Assembly: GCF_015476545.1 (NCBI RefSeq)
Contig: NZ_JADMKV010000016.1
Coordinates: 18,975-82,974, forward strand
Source of the DNA: Methylobacter sp. BlB1
Lineage (GTDB): Bacteria; Pseudomonadota; Gammaproteobacteria; Methylococcales; Methylomonadaceae
Length of the DNA stretch: 64,000 nucleotides
Direction of reading: 5' to 3'
The notes beneath the pieces are model-generated. The model did not search any database and was not told where the DNA came from. It saw only the letters and a program-made list of their open reading frames with translations. The position numbers and the translations under genes are program-made. Below, one piece after another: positions 27,941 to 37,168 of this stretch (the first letter of the stretch is position 1; each line of letters starts with the position of its first letter).

Positions 27941-30082
27941 TTAAATAGCGGGCAATTGGATTATAAAACCGGCCCCCGCTTTACGGCTGGTATCAACCCA
28001 TATGGCTCCGCCATGTTCTTCGACTATTTTTTTGACAATGGCCAGGCCCAAGCCTGTCCCTTTGGCCTTGGTCGTCACATAGGGTTCAAAAATCTTCTCA
28101 ATCTGATCCTCTTTGATACCAGGACCGTCATCATAAAGCGCAATTTCGATAAAATCGCTATTGTTTTTGCGCAATCGATTCAGGTTTACTTCAATCTGGC
28201 CTTTTGCATCGATCGCTTCCAGCGCATTTTTGATCAAATTATGCAGAACCTGCCTGATACTGACAGGATCGCCCTTAATCATCAGCAGGCCTGCCTCATA
28301 ATCGACTTTAAACTTGACGCCCGGCTGAACCGCATAAAGCGCCAGCACCTCCTGCACCAAGCCTGGCAAGTCAATATCCGCCGTCTGTTTCTTTGAAGGC
28401 TTGGCATATTCCGAGAAATCATCCACCATTTCCTTCATCGCTTCAACCTGCTGTACGATGGTTCGCGTGGAACGCTGCAGAATATCCGCGTCAGTAGCAG
28501 CCAGCTTGTCAGCCAGTTTATGCTGCAACCGCTCTGCCGACAATTGTATCGGTGTCAAGGGATTCTTGATTTCATGCGCCAATCGTCTGGCCACTTCGCC
28601 CCAGGCCGCGTTCCTTTGTGCCTGGATCAGATCAGTTACATCATCAAAAACCACAACCGAGCCTACCCGGCGGCCTTCCTGGGAAAAAAGAGGCGTACCC
28701 CGGCATAACAGTTCACGCCTGCCATTTTGCCCCAAAAAGGCAATCCGATGCTGCCAGATATCATCGGCCTGCTCCAATAAGCGCTGAATGACTTTTAGAG
28801 GCTCGGCCAGCTCGGCATAGCCGTGCGCTATATCCAATAATGTCTGCCCGATAAAGTAACTGACCGGAATATGAAAAATTCTATAAGCCGCCTGATTAAC
28901 CGTGCGGATTTTATACAACGCATCAAAACTTATGACACCGGCCGTCAAGTTCGCCAGAATCGTCTCCAGATAAGCCCGCTGATTTTCGACTTCAAGGCCG
29001 GCCAACCGGGTTTCATCCCGAGCCCGGGCAATACGAAGCGTCATCTCATTGAACGACTCCACCAAAAAACCCAGATCATCCTGCACAGCAACCGGCAACT
29101 GCTGGTCATAATGCCCGGAAGCTACTGCCTGTGTGCCTTTAACCAGCTCCTTGACCGGCGCGATAATATTACGGATGCTGATAAAGGCCACCCAGATAGC
29201 CGCCAGCAAACTCATTAACAAGACGAGCGACAATGCCAGAGAGAAGCTTAATTTTAGTGAATCCCTTAAAAAGTGCATCTCCTGGTAACGCACAAAGGCG
29301 AATTCCACCGAGTCGGCCAAATCGGCAATTCTGACCGGCACCGGATACAAGGCCTGCAGATACTGCGGCTCTTCCGCTTTGACAGCCACAATAACCCGGA
29401 TCATTAATTGGTCTTCACGCACGGGCGCTAAAGCGACATATTCCTCATGCTGCCTTAATTGCAACCAGATATGCTCATCCGGCAGGCTCGGCAAGATATC
29501 GCCGGGATTAATGCTGCTCGAAGCAATAATTCTGCCCTGACGGGAAAACAGCGTCATCTCAGACGCTTCCGAAAGCTCGCGCAGATTCTCTATTTCCAGA
29601 GTAGCCAGACTTTCCGAGGCATCTTGCAATCTGTCGGTTAATTGTTGCGTTTGTCTTAAATGCCAGCGCATGCGTTGATCCAGCGATGCCTGGCTCAGCT
29701 CCAGCGAATCCTCCATGGCTTTATCGATTTCCACGTTGAACCAGCTGTCTATGCCCTGATGCAGGAACTGCATGGAAAAATAAAACACGATGGCGGCAGG
29801 TACCAAAGACAGCACCACAAACAGCGAGACCATGCGCGTGGTTAATCTGGAACCTGCCTCACGCTTCTTTAACTGCCGGGTCAATGAATAAATATTGGCT
29901 CCGACCAACCCCAGCAGCACGACCGAACCCAAGGCATTGACCAAAAGCAGCCATGAATACATCGCGCTCAATTGCGAAGATTCCTGAGTCGCAGAACTCA
30001 TCAGCTGCAATGACAGCAGAATGAGACCGAACAGAACCAGAACAGAAAGACCGACAGGCGGCTTTATTTTTTCAGGGACCAT
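27941..30082 (-). CDS. ntrY: Sensor histidine kinase NtrY
   Basis: Membrane kinase presumed to phosphorylate NtrX. It has 713 residues: about four N-terminal membrane helices with a periplasmic/extracytoplasmic part (residues 100-270), a HAMP linker (about 290-345), a PAS domain (about 370-470), the phospho-acceptor histidine in RRLAHEIKNPLTPIQ, and an ATPase domain with NLIKNALEAID, DDGPGIK and GTGLGLAIVKKIVEEHGG. It overlaps the DUF4390 gene by 19 bases and precedes ntrX. NtrYX pairs are linked to nitrogen, redox or envelope signals in different groups. Confidence 0.93.
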   Translation of the reverse strand: MVPEKIKPPVGLSVLVLFGLILLSLQLMSSATQESSQLSAMYSWLLLVNALGSVVLLGLVGANIYSLTRQLKKREAGSRLTTRMVSLFVVLSLVPAAIVFYFSMQFLHQGIDSWFNVEIDKAMEDSLELSQASLDQRMRWHLRQTQQLTDRLQDASESLATLEIENLRELSEASEMTLFSRQGRIIASSSINPGDILPSLPDEHIWLQLRQHEEYVALAPVREDQLMIRVIVAVKAEEPQYLQALYPVPVRIADLADSVEFAFVRYQEMHFLRDSLKLSFSLALSLVLLMSLLAAIWVAFISIRNIIAPVKELVKGTQAVASGHYDQQLPVAVQDDLGFLVESFNEMTLRIARARDETRLAGLEVENQRAYLETILANLTAGVISFDALYKIRTVNQAAYRIFHIPVSYFIGQTLLDIAHGYAELAEPLKVIQRLLEQADDIWQHRIAFLGQNGRRELLCRGTPLFSQEGRRVGSVVVFDDVTDLIQAQRNAAWGEVARRLAHEIKNPLTPIQLSAERLQHKLADKLAATDADILQRSTRTIVQQVEAMKEMVDDFSEYAKPSKKQTADIDLPGLVQEVLALYAVQPGVKFKVDYEAGLLMIKGDPVSIRQVLHNLIKNALEAIDAKGQIEVNLNRLRKNNSDFIEIALYDDGPGIKEDQIEKIFEPYVTTKAKGTGLGLAIVKKIVEEHGGAIWVDTSRKAGAGFIIQLPAI

Positions 30083-30642
30083 AAATACCAGTCACTGGAT
30101 AAATACCATTGAGGATTAATATAGGCGATCGGGCGTAGCGGCAAAGGCAGTGCGTCGCGTTCGAACCTGACCTTTACGCCGACGCTATAATCTGTGTCCG
30201 AAGCGACTTCGGCCTTATCCATAATGGGGATATTGCGTATTGTCGACATCGCATGCAAGGCTGCGGACAGTGTGGAAAAGTTATCGACTGCATCACTGCT
30301 TTCATCTCTGACCCGGTACATATTCAATAAAGCATGATACTGGATACGATAACGTATTTCTTTATCAAGCAGCTTTTTGTTCCAGAGATAATCGCGGTGC
30401 TGCTGAACCTTAACCAGCACAGTCCAGAACAAAGGAATTCCGTTTTGCAATGCGTCCTTGGCGCTATCGCTGAGCTGATAATTGATATCGGCCGATAAAA
30501 CATAGCTATTTTCCCGCAGAATCAACTCGGCCTTTTTGATGCTGACTGAAAACTCATCGGCATGAACAGATGCTGGCCACAGCAGCAGATAAAACAGACA
30601 GATCAACAACAACCGGAATTTATCGCTTAATGATGCGGGCAT
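30064..30642 (-). CDS. DUF4390 family exported protein
   Basis: About 192 residues from the ATG at 30642; upstream in-frame ATGs exist but would sit deeper inside rsmB. There is a signal peptide (LLLICLFYLLLWPASVHADE), then a predicted beta-rich domain beginning FSVSIKKAELIL and ending with the tryptophan-rich SSDWYLWSLKK. The DUF4390 gene lies between rsmB and ntrY in many proteobacteria, which suggests a role connected with NtrY sensing, but none is demonstrated. Confidence 0.84.
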   Translation of the reverse strand: MPASLSDKFRLLLICLFYLLLWPASVHADEFSVSIKKAELILRENSYVLSADINYQLSDSAKDALQNGIPLFWTVLVKVQQHRDYLWNKKLLDKEIRYRIQYHALLNMYRVRDESSDAVDNFSTLSAALHAMSTIRNIPIMDKAEVASDTDYSVGVKVRFERDALPLPLRPIAYINPQWYLSSDWYLWSLKK

Positions 30643-31906
30643 AATAAAAGCCATCCATCGCAGACTCTCCGGTAAAAATCTGCCGCCCAAATTCCCTGGC
30701 CGACCCCCAGCCCGCCTCTATAGGCAATTGTGACGCATCGATGTGCTCCGCTAAAAAGGCCTCAATCTGTTGCTCATTTTCCTGCTTTAAAACGGAACAG
30801 GTGGCATAGAGCAGTATGCCGCCGGGCGCCAGAAGCGGCCAGATCGCACCGAGAATATTTTTCTGCAGCGACTGGAGCTGCGCAATATCCTCGGCCCTGC
30901 GCAACAGTTTAATGTCGGGATGGCGGCGGATGACGCCCAAGGCCGAACACGGCGCATCCAGCAAAATCCGCTCAAACGGCTGACCGTCCCACCAGGCTTC
31001 AGGATTTGCCGCATCGCCGACCAGCAAGCCGGCTTCCAATTTCAGTCTCTGCAAATTGTCGCTGACGCGTTGCATGCGGGACGCATCGATATCGACAGCC
31101 ACCAATTCCTTCAATTGCGGTTGGCTTTCAAGAATATGCGCAGCTTTGCCGCCCGGGGCTGCGCAAACATCAAGCACCCGATGCCCCGGTTGAACATCGA
31201 GCAATTGCGCCGCCAATTGCGCCGCCGTATCCTGTACCGAAACCAGCCCCTGCTCGAAGCCAGGCAGCAAGTCAACCGGAACCGGCTTATCGAGCATCAG
31301 CGCTGAAGGACAGAAATCGACCGGCACAGCGCTGATATCGCGCTCTGCCAATTGATTCAGATAACGTTCGCAGCTGATGCGCGCCAAATTGACGCGCAGG
31401 ACCATCGGTGGCTGACGATTGTTTTCCAGGAACAGTTGCGCGGCCTGCTGCGGCCAATCCTGTTGAATCTTGTCGATGAGCCAGCGAGGATGGCTGAAGG
31501 CGGCCGATGGTTCCTGATCAGCTTGCTGGTCAAGGCGGTCCTGCTCCCGCAGATAGTTTCTGAGCACCGCATTAACCAATGCCTTGGCCCAGGGCTTTTT
31601 ACGGGCGGCCGCAACCGTTTCGGATACCGCGGCATGAGGCTTAACCCTCATGAATTGAAGCTGATACAAGCCGATTAAAATCAACGATTTGACATCGATA
31701 TCCTTCAATGGCTTATCGAGCAATTGATTTAAGATGAAATCCAGCCGGTGGTAATACCGGCAGACGCCGTAACAGAGTGCCTGGATAAACGCCTTGTCCT
31801 TAACAGACTCAACGGTAGGTATAACGCTGTCCAGCGCAGCCGTTAAAGACTGCCCGTCCTGCAACACCCGGGATAGCACCCGGGCGGCGATCAATCTTGA
31901 ATTCAC
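30620..31906 (-). CDS. rsmB: 16S rRNA (cytosine967-C5)-methyltransferase RsmB
   Basis: Methylates C967 of 16S rRNA. It has 428 residues: a NusB-like RNA-binding domain (1-140) and a class I methyltransferase domain with VLDVCAAPGGKAAHILE for SAM binding. Both signature cysteines are present, in LLDAPCSALGVIRRHPD and LLYATCSVLKQENE. It follows fmt by seven bases, the conserved def-fmt-rsmB order. Confidence 0.96.
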   Translation of the reverse strand: MNSRLIAARVLSRVLQDGQSLTAALDSVIPTVESVKDKAFIQALCYGVCRYYHRLDFILNQLLDKPLKDIDVKSLILIGLYQLQFMRVKPHAAVSETVAAARKKPWAKALVNAVLRNYLREQDRLDQQADQEPSAAFSHPRWLIDKIQQDWPQQAAQLFLENNRQPPMVLRVNLARISCERYLNQLAERDISAVPVDFCPSALMLDKPVPVDLLPGFEQGLVSVQDTAAQLAAQLLDVQPGHRVLDVCAAPGGKAAHILESQPQLKELVAVDIDASRMQRVSDNLQRLKLEAGLLVGDAANPEAWWDGQPFERILLDAPCSALGVIRRHPDIKLLRRAEDIAQLQSLQKNILGAIWPLLAPGGILLYATCSVLKQENEQQIEAFLAEHIDASQLPIEAGWGSAREFGRQIFTGESAMDGFYYARIIKR

Positions 31907-31913
31907 TGTCTGT

Positions 31914-32837
31914 TCAACCCAACTTCAGCGCATCGACGTCATGAGCATTAAGAAAAGCCTGAATACTCATGCGTTTCCCTCCCGGCAGTTGCACTTCATG
32001 CAACCGCAACATGCCCTTGCCGGTAGCAACATCCATTGTTTTATTGACGCATCGCACACTGCCGGGGTCCGCACTGGTATCGGCATTGATGGCCTCGGCA
32101 TGCCAGATTCGCAATACTTCGCCCCGGCAAAGCGTCTGGGCGACAGGCCAGGCATTCAAGCCCCGAACCTTTCTGGCCAATTGTTCGGCCGGCTGCGTCC
32201 AATCCAGGACGGCTTCGCTTTTTTCCAGCTTCTCCGCATAAGTCACCAGCGCCTCATCCTGCTTTTCCGCATGCACGGCTCCGGCTTCTATTTGCTTCAG
32301 CACTTTAGCCAGGCCGATTGCTCCCAACTGCGCCAGCTTGTCATGCAGATCGCTGGCCGTATCGTTTGGCCCGATCACGCATTCTTCTTTATGCAACATA
32401 TCGCCGGCATCGAGTTTTCGCACCATCTGCATGATTGTCACGCCGGTTTTTTCATCACCGGCCATGATGGCGCGCTGGATGGGCGCCGCCCCGCGCCAGC
32501 GCGGCAATAGCGAGCCATGCACATTGATACACCCCAGGCGAGGCGTATCCAGCACAGCCTGCGTCAATATCACGCCATAGGCGACAACCACCATAAGGTC
32601 GGCGTTAAACGAAGCAATTTGCTGCAAATCCTCGTCGGTCTTCAATGTCTCCGGCTGAAAAACAGGAATGCCCGCTTTCAAAGCCAGTTCCTTGACGGGG
32701 CTCGGCTGTAATTTACGCCCTCTGCCGGCGGGACGGTCGGGCTGAGTATAGACGGCGCAAACCTCATGCTCCGAGTCCAGCAGCATCTGCAGGGTAGGCA
32801 CGGCAAATTCGGGCGTGCCGGCAAAAATAATCTTCAT
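31914..32837 (-). CDS. fmt: Methionyl-tRNA formyltransferase
   Basis: Formylates initiator methionyl-tRNA using 10-formyl-THF. It has 307 residues: an N-terminal Rossmann domain starting KIIFAGTPEFAVPTLQ, the active-site region CINVHGSLLPRWRGAAPIQ (Asn, His and the following Asp side), and a C-terminal OB-fold tRNA-binding domain from about 205. It is two bases after def in the standard def-fmt pair. Confidence 0.98.
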   Translation of the reverse strand: MKIIFAGTPEFAVPTLQMLLDSEHEVCAVYTQPDRPAGRGRKLQPSPVKELALKAGIPVFQPETLKTDEDLQQIASFNADLMVVVAYGVILTQAVLDTPRLGCINVHGSLLPRWRGAAPIQRAIMAGDEKTGVTIMQMVRKLDAGDMLHKEECVIGPNDTASDLHDKLAQLGAIGLAKVLKQIEAGAVHAEKQDEALVTYAEKLEKSEAVLDWTQPAEQLARKVRGLNAWPVAQTLCRGEVLRIWHAEAINADTSADPGSVRCVNKTMDVATGKGMLRLHEVQLPGGKRMSIQAFLNAHDVDALKLG

Positions 32838-32839
32838 GA

Positions 32840-33346
32840 TCAGCTGTGTTCCATCTTATGGATTTTTTCCAGTTTTTTCTTGATGCGCTGCCGCTTTAGC
32901 GGCGAGATATAATCGACGAACAGCTTGCCATCCAGATGATCCAGTTCATGCTGTACGCAGACGGCCAGCAAATCCCTAGCTTCAAACTCAAAAGGCTGTC
33001 CATCCCTGCCGAGAGCTCTTACTCTGATATGCTCGGCCCGTTTTACTTTTTCGAAAAAACCGGGCACAGAAAGACAGCCTTCTTCAGACTCCTCTACGCC
33101 GTCTTTTTCAATGATTTCGGGGTTAATCAGGAATAGCGGCTCATTTTTTTCTTCACTGACATCAATCACGACAATACGCTGATGAATGTTCACCTGAGTG
33201 GCGGCCAGCCCTACTCCGCGTGATTCATACATCGTTTCAAGCATATCATCGGTTATTTTTCTGATTTGATCGTCGACCGTTTTGACAACAGTGGCTTTCT
33301 TCCGCAACCGCTCATCCGGAAACTCGAGGATAGTTAAAATACTCAA
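32840..33346 (-). CDS. def: Peptide deformylase
   Basis: Metalloenzyme that removes the N-formyl group from new proteins. About 168 residues. All three family motifs are present: [17 protein letters not shown] (metal-binding Cys) and [10 protein letters not shown] (two metal-binding His and the catalytic Glu). The start is taken as the TTG at 33346, because GGAG lies six to seven bases upstream and the protein then begins [14 protein letters not shown] as in relatives. A GTG at 33358 overlaps that ribosome site and is less likely. Confidence 0.95.
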   Translation of the reverse strand: MSILTILEFPDERLRKKATVVKTVDDQIRKITDDMLETMYESRGVGLAATQVNIHQRIVVIDVSEEKNEPLFLINPEIIEKDGVEESEEGCLSVPGFFEKVKRAEHIRVRALGRDGQPFEFEARDLLAVCVQHELDHLDGKLFVDYISPLKRQRIKKKLEKIHKMEHS

Positions 33347-33895
33347 CAAACTCTCCACAAAAATATAATTGTATAGGAATTCTATATGATTTTGGACAGA
33401 ATCTAAAACCCATTGTTACCAATGGACTAACGGCATAATTTGCCTTTGATATCCTAATTTTAAAGACCCTATGCCCCATTGACAGACTAAGGGGATAGAA
33501 ATGGATAAAAGTTCCATATAGGCATCTTAAGCGCTGGTGAACTGATGCAGCAAAAAACGGCATTTCACAAACCAGGCATTCAGGAAAATTCAGTCGGAGA
33601 CTCCGCTTCAAAAACATCAAAGCATGCGGAAAATATACGCCGTCATGAATTGTGGAGCGTGTCCAATGAAATATTGGGCATGTAATTAAGATGCAAGGAT
33701 TAGGCAAGAAGCCGCACAGCACCCACTTGATTATTAACCATGCGGTCGACTACGAAATTAGCCAAGACCCAACCTAATAACTCACTATAACAAAAAATAA
33801 TAAATTATTGATTTATATAAATTATAACTTCTTGACAACCCCCAGCTGCTTCTGAAAAAATCTTAGCTCTTTAAATAAAAAAACCGCAAGTCCAC

Positions 33896-34069
33896 ATGGA
33901 ACCCCACAAAATTTCCCTTCAAGAGCTAGCCGATATCATAAAATCATCAATCGTAATCAGCACTACCAGCCATACCGGAATTCTGATTCATATCATTGCG
34001 CATCCCATATTCGGCAAGGCAGCAACGATTCAAGTCGATGATGGTGCGTTGCTGGTCAGGGATTTGTGA
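33896..34069 (+). CDS. Possible small protein of unknown function (57 residues)
   Basis: An ATG-initiated frame whose translation has plausible protein character: an amphipathic start (MEPHKISLQELADIIKSS), a hydrophobic stretch GILIHIIAHPIFG and a beta-like end TIQVDDGALLVRDL. There is no clear ribosome binding site, and an open frame on the opposite strand covers most of it, so coding status is uncertain. It lies in the long gap between def and the lysM gene. Confidence 0.28.
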   Translation: MEPHKISLQELADIIKSSIVISTTSHTGILIHIIAHPIFGKAATIQVDDGALLVRDL

Positions 34070-34286
34070 GCGCAATAAACGGCCGGTTAACCCCTCTACT
34101 TCACATTTTTCACTTAATAAAGCCAACTTGTGAGCCTTGCCGCCAAGTCCGGGGCGATGCCTGGCTTTCTTCGCCGCGCTCGGCATCATCATTCTTTAAA
34201 AATGACGCAAGATACCTGAGCCTTAATTCAAAACCGGCAAACTTCACATATACCAAAATGCTGCTATCTTTAATCGTATAAAGCGA

Positions 34287-34302
34287 CGGCGCAGAGGCGC
34301 CG
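34287..34302. repeat. Short GC-rich hairpin upstream of the lysM gene
   Basis: CGGCGC and GCGCCG pair perfectly around an AGAG loop, followed by CACTTTCTT. It could be a weak terminator for something in the gap, or chance. Confidence 0.3.
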
Positions 34303-34442
34303 CACTTTCTTGCAGATCCACCAAAGGCGAATTAGCTTTCTCATTAAAATCAATATATTGCGCTTTTGTTAGATTTCCATATGAATTCATCTAAACTTTG
34401 GATTCAGACAGACTTAAAAAAGACCTCCTTCAGGAATCAAAT

Positions 34443-35555
34443 ATGGCTTTTCGAACACTTATTGGATGTATAGCTGCTCTCTCTTTCAGCATAAGCGCAT
34501 GGGCTGACGAGATACAAATAAATCCGTCTCATCCCGACCAATACACCGTCGTCAAGGGCGATACATTGTGGGATATATCCGGCAAATTTTTAAAGCATCC
34601 TTGGCAATGGCCCGAGTTGTGGAGCTACAATTCCCAAATTCAGAATCCACATCTGATTTATCCTGGCGATACGATTTATTTCTCCATGGTCAACGGCAGG
34701 CCCCAGCTCAGCTTGTCCAGACCTGGCTTTTCCGGTACCCAGCAGCAATCGCCATGCGTTCTGAAGGAACAGGACGTTAAAGACGGACGCACGTACTTTG
34801 CCGCTTCCGGTGACGGAAAACTATCGCCCTGTATCCGGGAAACCAGTCAGGAAGAAGCGATCAAATTGATTCCAAGCGATGTCATAGCACCGTTTTTGAC
34901 TTCTCCACGGGTCGTCAGCGAAAAAGAGCTTAATGAAGCGCCTTATGTCGTTGACTTTGCCGGCGAGCATTTATTGGCGGGCACCGGCGACAGGCTCTAT
35001 GTCCGCTCAATCCTCAAACCGGAAACGCTGTCATATACCGTCTACAGAAAGGGAGAGCCTTATGTCAGCCCCGACACCGGAGAGCTTTTAGGCTATGAAG
35101 CCAAATACATTGCCGACGCCACTTTGCAGCAGGAAGGCGATCCTGCGACCTTATCCATCAGCAAAGTAGCCAGTGAGATCCGCATGGGCGACAGAATAAT
35201 GTCCACGCCTGAAGAAGAACTGACTCTAACTTATTTCCCTCGCCCGCCTGAGGAAAGTATTAAAGGCAACATAATCAGCGTACTTGATGGCGTTTCTCAA
35301 ATTGGACGCTATAATGTCGTAGTGATCGACAAAGGCACGGTTGACGGTCTTCTGCCCGGCCATGAACTGGATATCTATCAAAATGGCAGAATTACCCGGG
35401 ACCCGTTCAGCGCCATTCAAAACGACGCTGTTAAATTGCCTGACGAACTGGCCGGCACGCTGATGGTTTTCCGTCCTTTTGAACGCATCAGTTATGCCTT
35501 GGTCATGAGAGCCTCACGCAACATTCATGTATTAGACAAAGTCCAAACCCCCTGA
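34443..35555 (+). CDS. LysM-domain exported protein
   Basis: About 370 residues from the ATG at 34443, which has AGGA seven bases upstream; the frame extends to 34398 without support. A signal peptide (AFRTLIGCIAALSFSISAWA) is followed by one LysM domain (YTVVKGDTLWDISGKFL, to about residue 80) and a long domain of roughly 280 residues with GDRLYVRSILKPETLSYTVY and DKGTVDGLLPGHELDIY. LysM binds peptidoglycan, so it is probably a periplasmic cell-wall-associated protein. The same gene precedes dprA in other gammaproteobacteria; its specific role is unknown. Confidence 0.88.
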   Translation: MAFRTLIGCIAALSFSISAWADEIQINPSHPDQYTVVKGDTLWDISGKFLKHPWQWPELWSYNSQIQNPHLIYPGDTIYFSMVNGRPQLSLSRPGFSGTQQQSPCVLKEQDVKDGRTYFAASGDGKLSPCIRETSQEEAIKLIPSDVIAPFLTSPRVVSEKELNEAPYVVDFAGEHLLAGTGDRLYVRSILKPETLSYTVYRKGEPYVSPDTGELLGYEAKYIADATLQQEGDPATLSISKVASEIRMGDRIMSTPEEELTLTYFPRPPEESIKGNIISVLDGVSQIGRYNVVVIDKGTVDGLLPGHELDIYQNGRITRDPFSAIQNDAVKLPDELAGTLMVFRPFERISYALVMRASRNIHVLDKVQTP

Positions 35556-35605
35556 ATATTTCCATCCGCCAAACCGACAACGACATCAAATACTGGCTTG
35601 CGCTT

Positions 35606-36658
35606 TTGCGTACGCCAGGATTTGGCTGCCGGACATTTCTCAAAATACTCGAAAGCCATACGCCTGGGCAGCTGTTTGCGGAATCGGCGTCAAGACTTGC
35701 GACGTTACGGTTAACGAACGCTGTAATCGAGTCCATAAGAAACCCGGACTGGACGGCTATCGATTATGATCTCGCCTGGCTGGAACAGGAAAACAACCAT
35801 GCCCTTACCCTCTGTGATCCTAATTATCCTGCCCAGTTAAAAGAAATAGCCGACCCGCCGCCCGTCCTATTTGTGCGCGGCAACCCTGATCTCTTGAAAC
35901 TGCCGCAAATCGCCATGGTCGGCAGCCGCAATCCATCCGTTTCCGGCATGGAGACCGCCAGAGACTTCGCCAGAACGCTGAGCCGGCACGGCTTTGTTAT
36001 TACCAGTGGCCTGGCTTTAGGCATCGACGCCGCCAGCCACCGCGGCGCACTCGATGCGCACGGATACACTATCGCAGTCGCAGGCACCGGTCTGGATCGT
36101 GTCTACCCAGCCCGGCACAAAGACCTGGCCACCGAAATCGTCAATACCGGCGCCATCGTTTCAGAGTTTCCGCCTGGCACGACGGCTAAAGCCAACCATT
36201 TTCCCCGGCGTAACCGCATCATCAGCGGATTGTGCCTGGGCTTGCTGGTCGTTGAAGCGGCCAAACAAAGCGGCTCATTGATTACGGCCCGAATGGCTTT
36301 GGAACAGAACCGCGAGGTGTTTGCGATTCCGGGGTCCATCCATAATCCGCTGGCCCGGGGCTGCAATTCACTGATTCGGGAAGGGGCAAAACTTGTCGAA
36401 ACCACGCAGGACATCATGGAAGAATTACATCAATATAATCAACGGGATGACATTTCAGCACCACTGCCCGTGCAAACAACACTTGACCTGGAGCAGCAAA
36501 CATTATTGAATCTCGTCATGTTCAGCCCAACTTCTATCGATATGCTGGTTGAAAATACCGGGCAATCCGTGGAAGTGATTTCATCAATGCTACTGGTTTT
36601 GGAACTGCAAGGATACATAGAAGCGACTGCTGGTGGTTGCTATACACGCATAAAATAA
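35606..36658 (+). CDS. dprA: DNA processing protein DprA
   Basis: Loads RecA on incoming single-stranded DNA during natural transformation. The Rossmann-like core has MVGSRNPSVSGMETARDFA, ITSGLALGIDAASHRGAL and FPRRNRIISGLCLGLLVVEA. A C-terminal winged-helix domain follows (about residues 290-350). The first standard start in frame is a TTG at 35606, giving 350 residues. The conserved N-terminus begins about 12 codons earlier (DIKYWLALL), where no ATG, GTG or TTG exists. A CTG overlapping the stop of the lysM gene at 35552 or the ATT at 35558 could be the true start. Confidence 0.92.
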   Translation: MRTPGFGCRTFLKILESHTPGQLFAESASRLATLRLTNAVIESIRNPDWTAIDYDLAWLEQENNHALTLCDPNYPAQLKEIADPPPVLFVRGNPDLLKLPQIAMVGSRNPSVSGMETARDFARTLSRHGFVITSGLALGIDAASHRGALDAHGYTIAVAGTGLDRVYPARHKDLATEIVNTGAIVSEFPPGTTAKANHFPRRNRIISGLCLGLLVVEAAKQSGSLITARMALEQNREVFAIPGSIHNPLARGCNSLIREGAKLVETTQDIMEELHQYNQRDDISAPLPVQTTLDLEQQTLLNLVMFSPTSIDMLVENTGQSVEVISSMLLVLELQGYIEATAGGCYTRIK

Positions 36659-36677
36659 ACAGCACAGACCATACCCT

Positions 36678-37145
36678 ATGAAAGAAAATATTTTTGATGT
36701 CCTGATGTATTTATTTGAAAATTATATGGAAGATGAAATCGAAATACTTCCAGACAGCGATATCATCAGAACCGAATTGATGGAAGCCGGCTTCGAGCAG
36801 GTCGAGGTTAATAAAGCGTTCGACTGGCTTGAATCGCTCAGCCTTCAACGCCCTATACAATCGACGACATCGCCCGCCTTCCGTATTTTCTGTAGCGAGG
36901 AACAAGAAAAGCTGGATCTTGAATGCCGCAACCTGCTCATATTTCTGGAAAACAGCGGCATTCTGAACTCAACCAACCGCGAAATTGTCATCGACCGTGC
37001 CATGGCATTGGAAAATGAGGAAATATCGTTGGAAAAACTGAAATGGATCGTGTTGATGATATTGTTAAGTCAGCCGGATGAAGAACTTGCTTTCTCAAGA
37101 ATGGAGGACATCGTTTATGACCTCGTTCCGACTTATTTACATTAA
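36678..37145 (+). CDS. smg: Smg protein (DUF494)
   Basis: 155 residues, acidic and mostly helical: MKENIFDVLMYLFENYMEDE at the N-terminus and the repeated leucine/glutamate helices are typical of the Smg/DUF494 family. Its biochemical role is not known. It lies between dprA and topA, as in other gammaproteobacteria, 19 bases after dprA. Confidence 0.92.
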   Translation: MKENIFDVLMYLFENYMEDEIEILPDSDIIRTELMEAGFEQVEVNKAFDWLESLSLQRPIQSTTSPAFRIFCSEEQEKLDLECRNLLIFLENSGILNSTNREIVIDRAMALENEEISLEKLKWIVLMILLSQPDEELAFSRMEDIVYDLVPTYLH

Positions 37146-37168
37146 TACCCACTCGCTCGCATTATTAA

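Larger units (their letters stand above)
33347..34442. other. 1.1-kb gap between the divergent def and lysM operons
   Basis: Unusually long for this conserved junction. It contains AT-rich DNA near 33785-33890, a GC-rich hairpin at 34287-34302, and two short plus-strand frames (33545-33685, 46 codons; 33896-34069, 57 codons). A minus-strand frame at 33947-34192 overlaps the second. A TTGACA at about 33833 could be a -35 element. Nothing here is recognisable, and promoters for both operons must lie within it. Confidence 0.6.

Noticed and set aside
33312..33722. 136-codon minus-strand frame upstream of def
   Set aside because: Overlaps the start of def in another frame, has Cys/Phe/Arg-rich composition without domain character, and no ribosome site.
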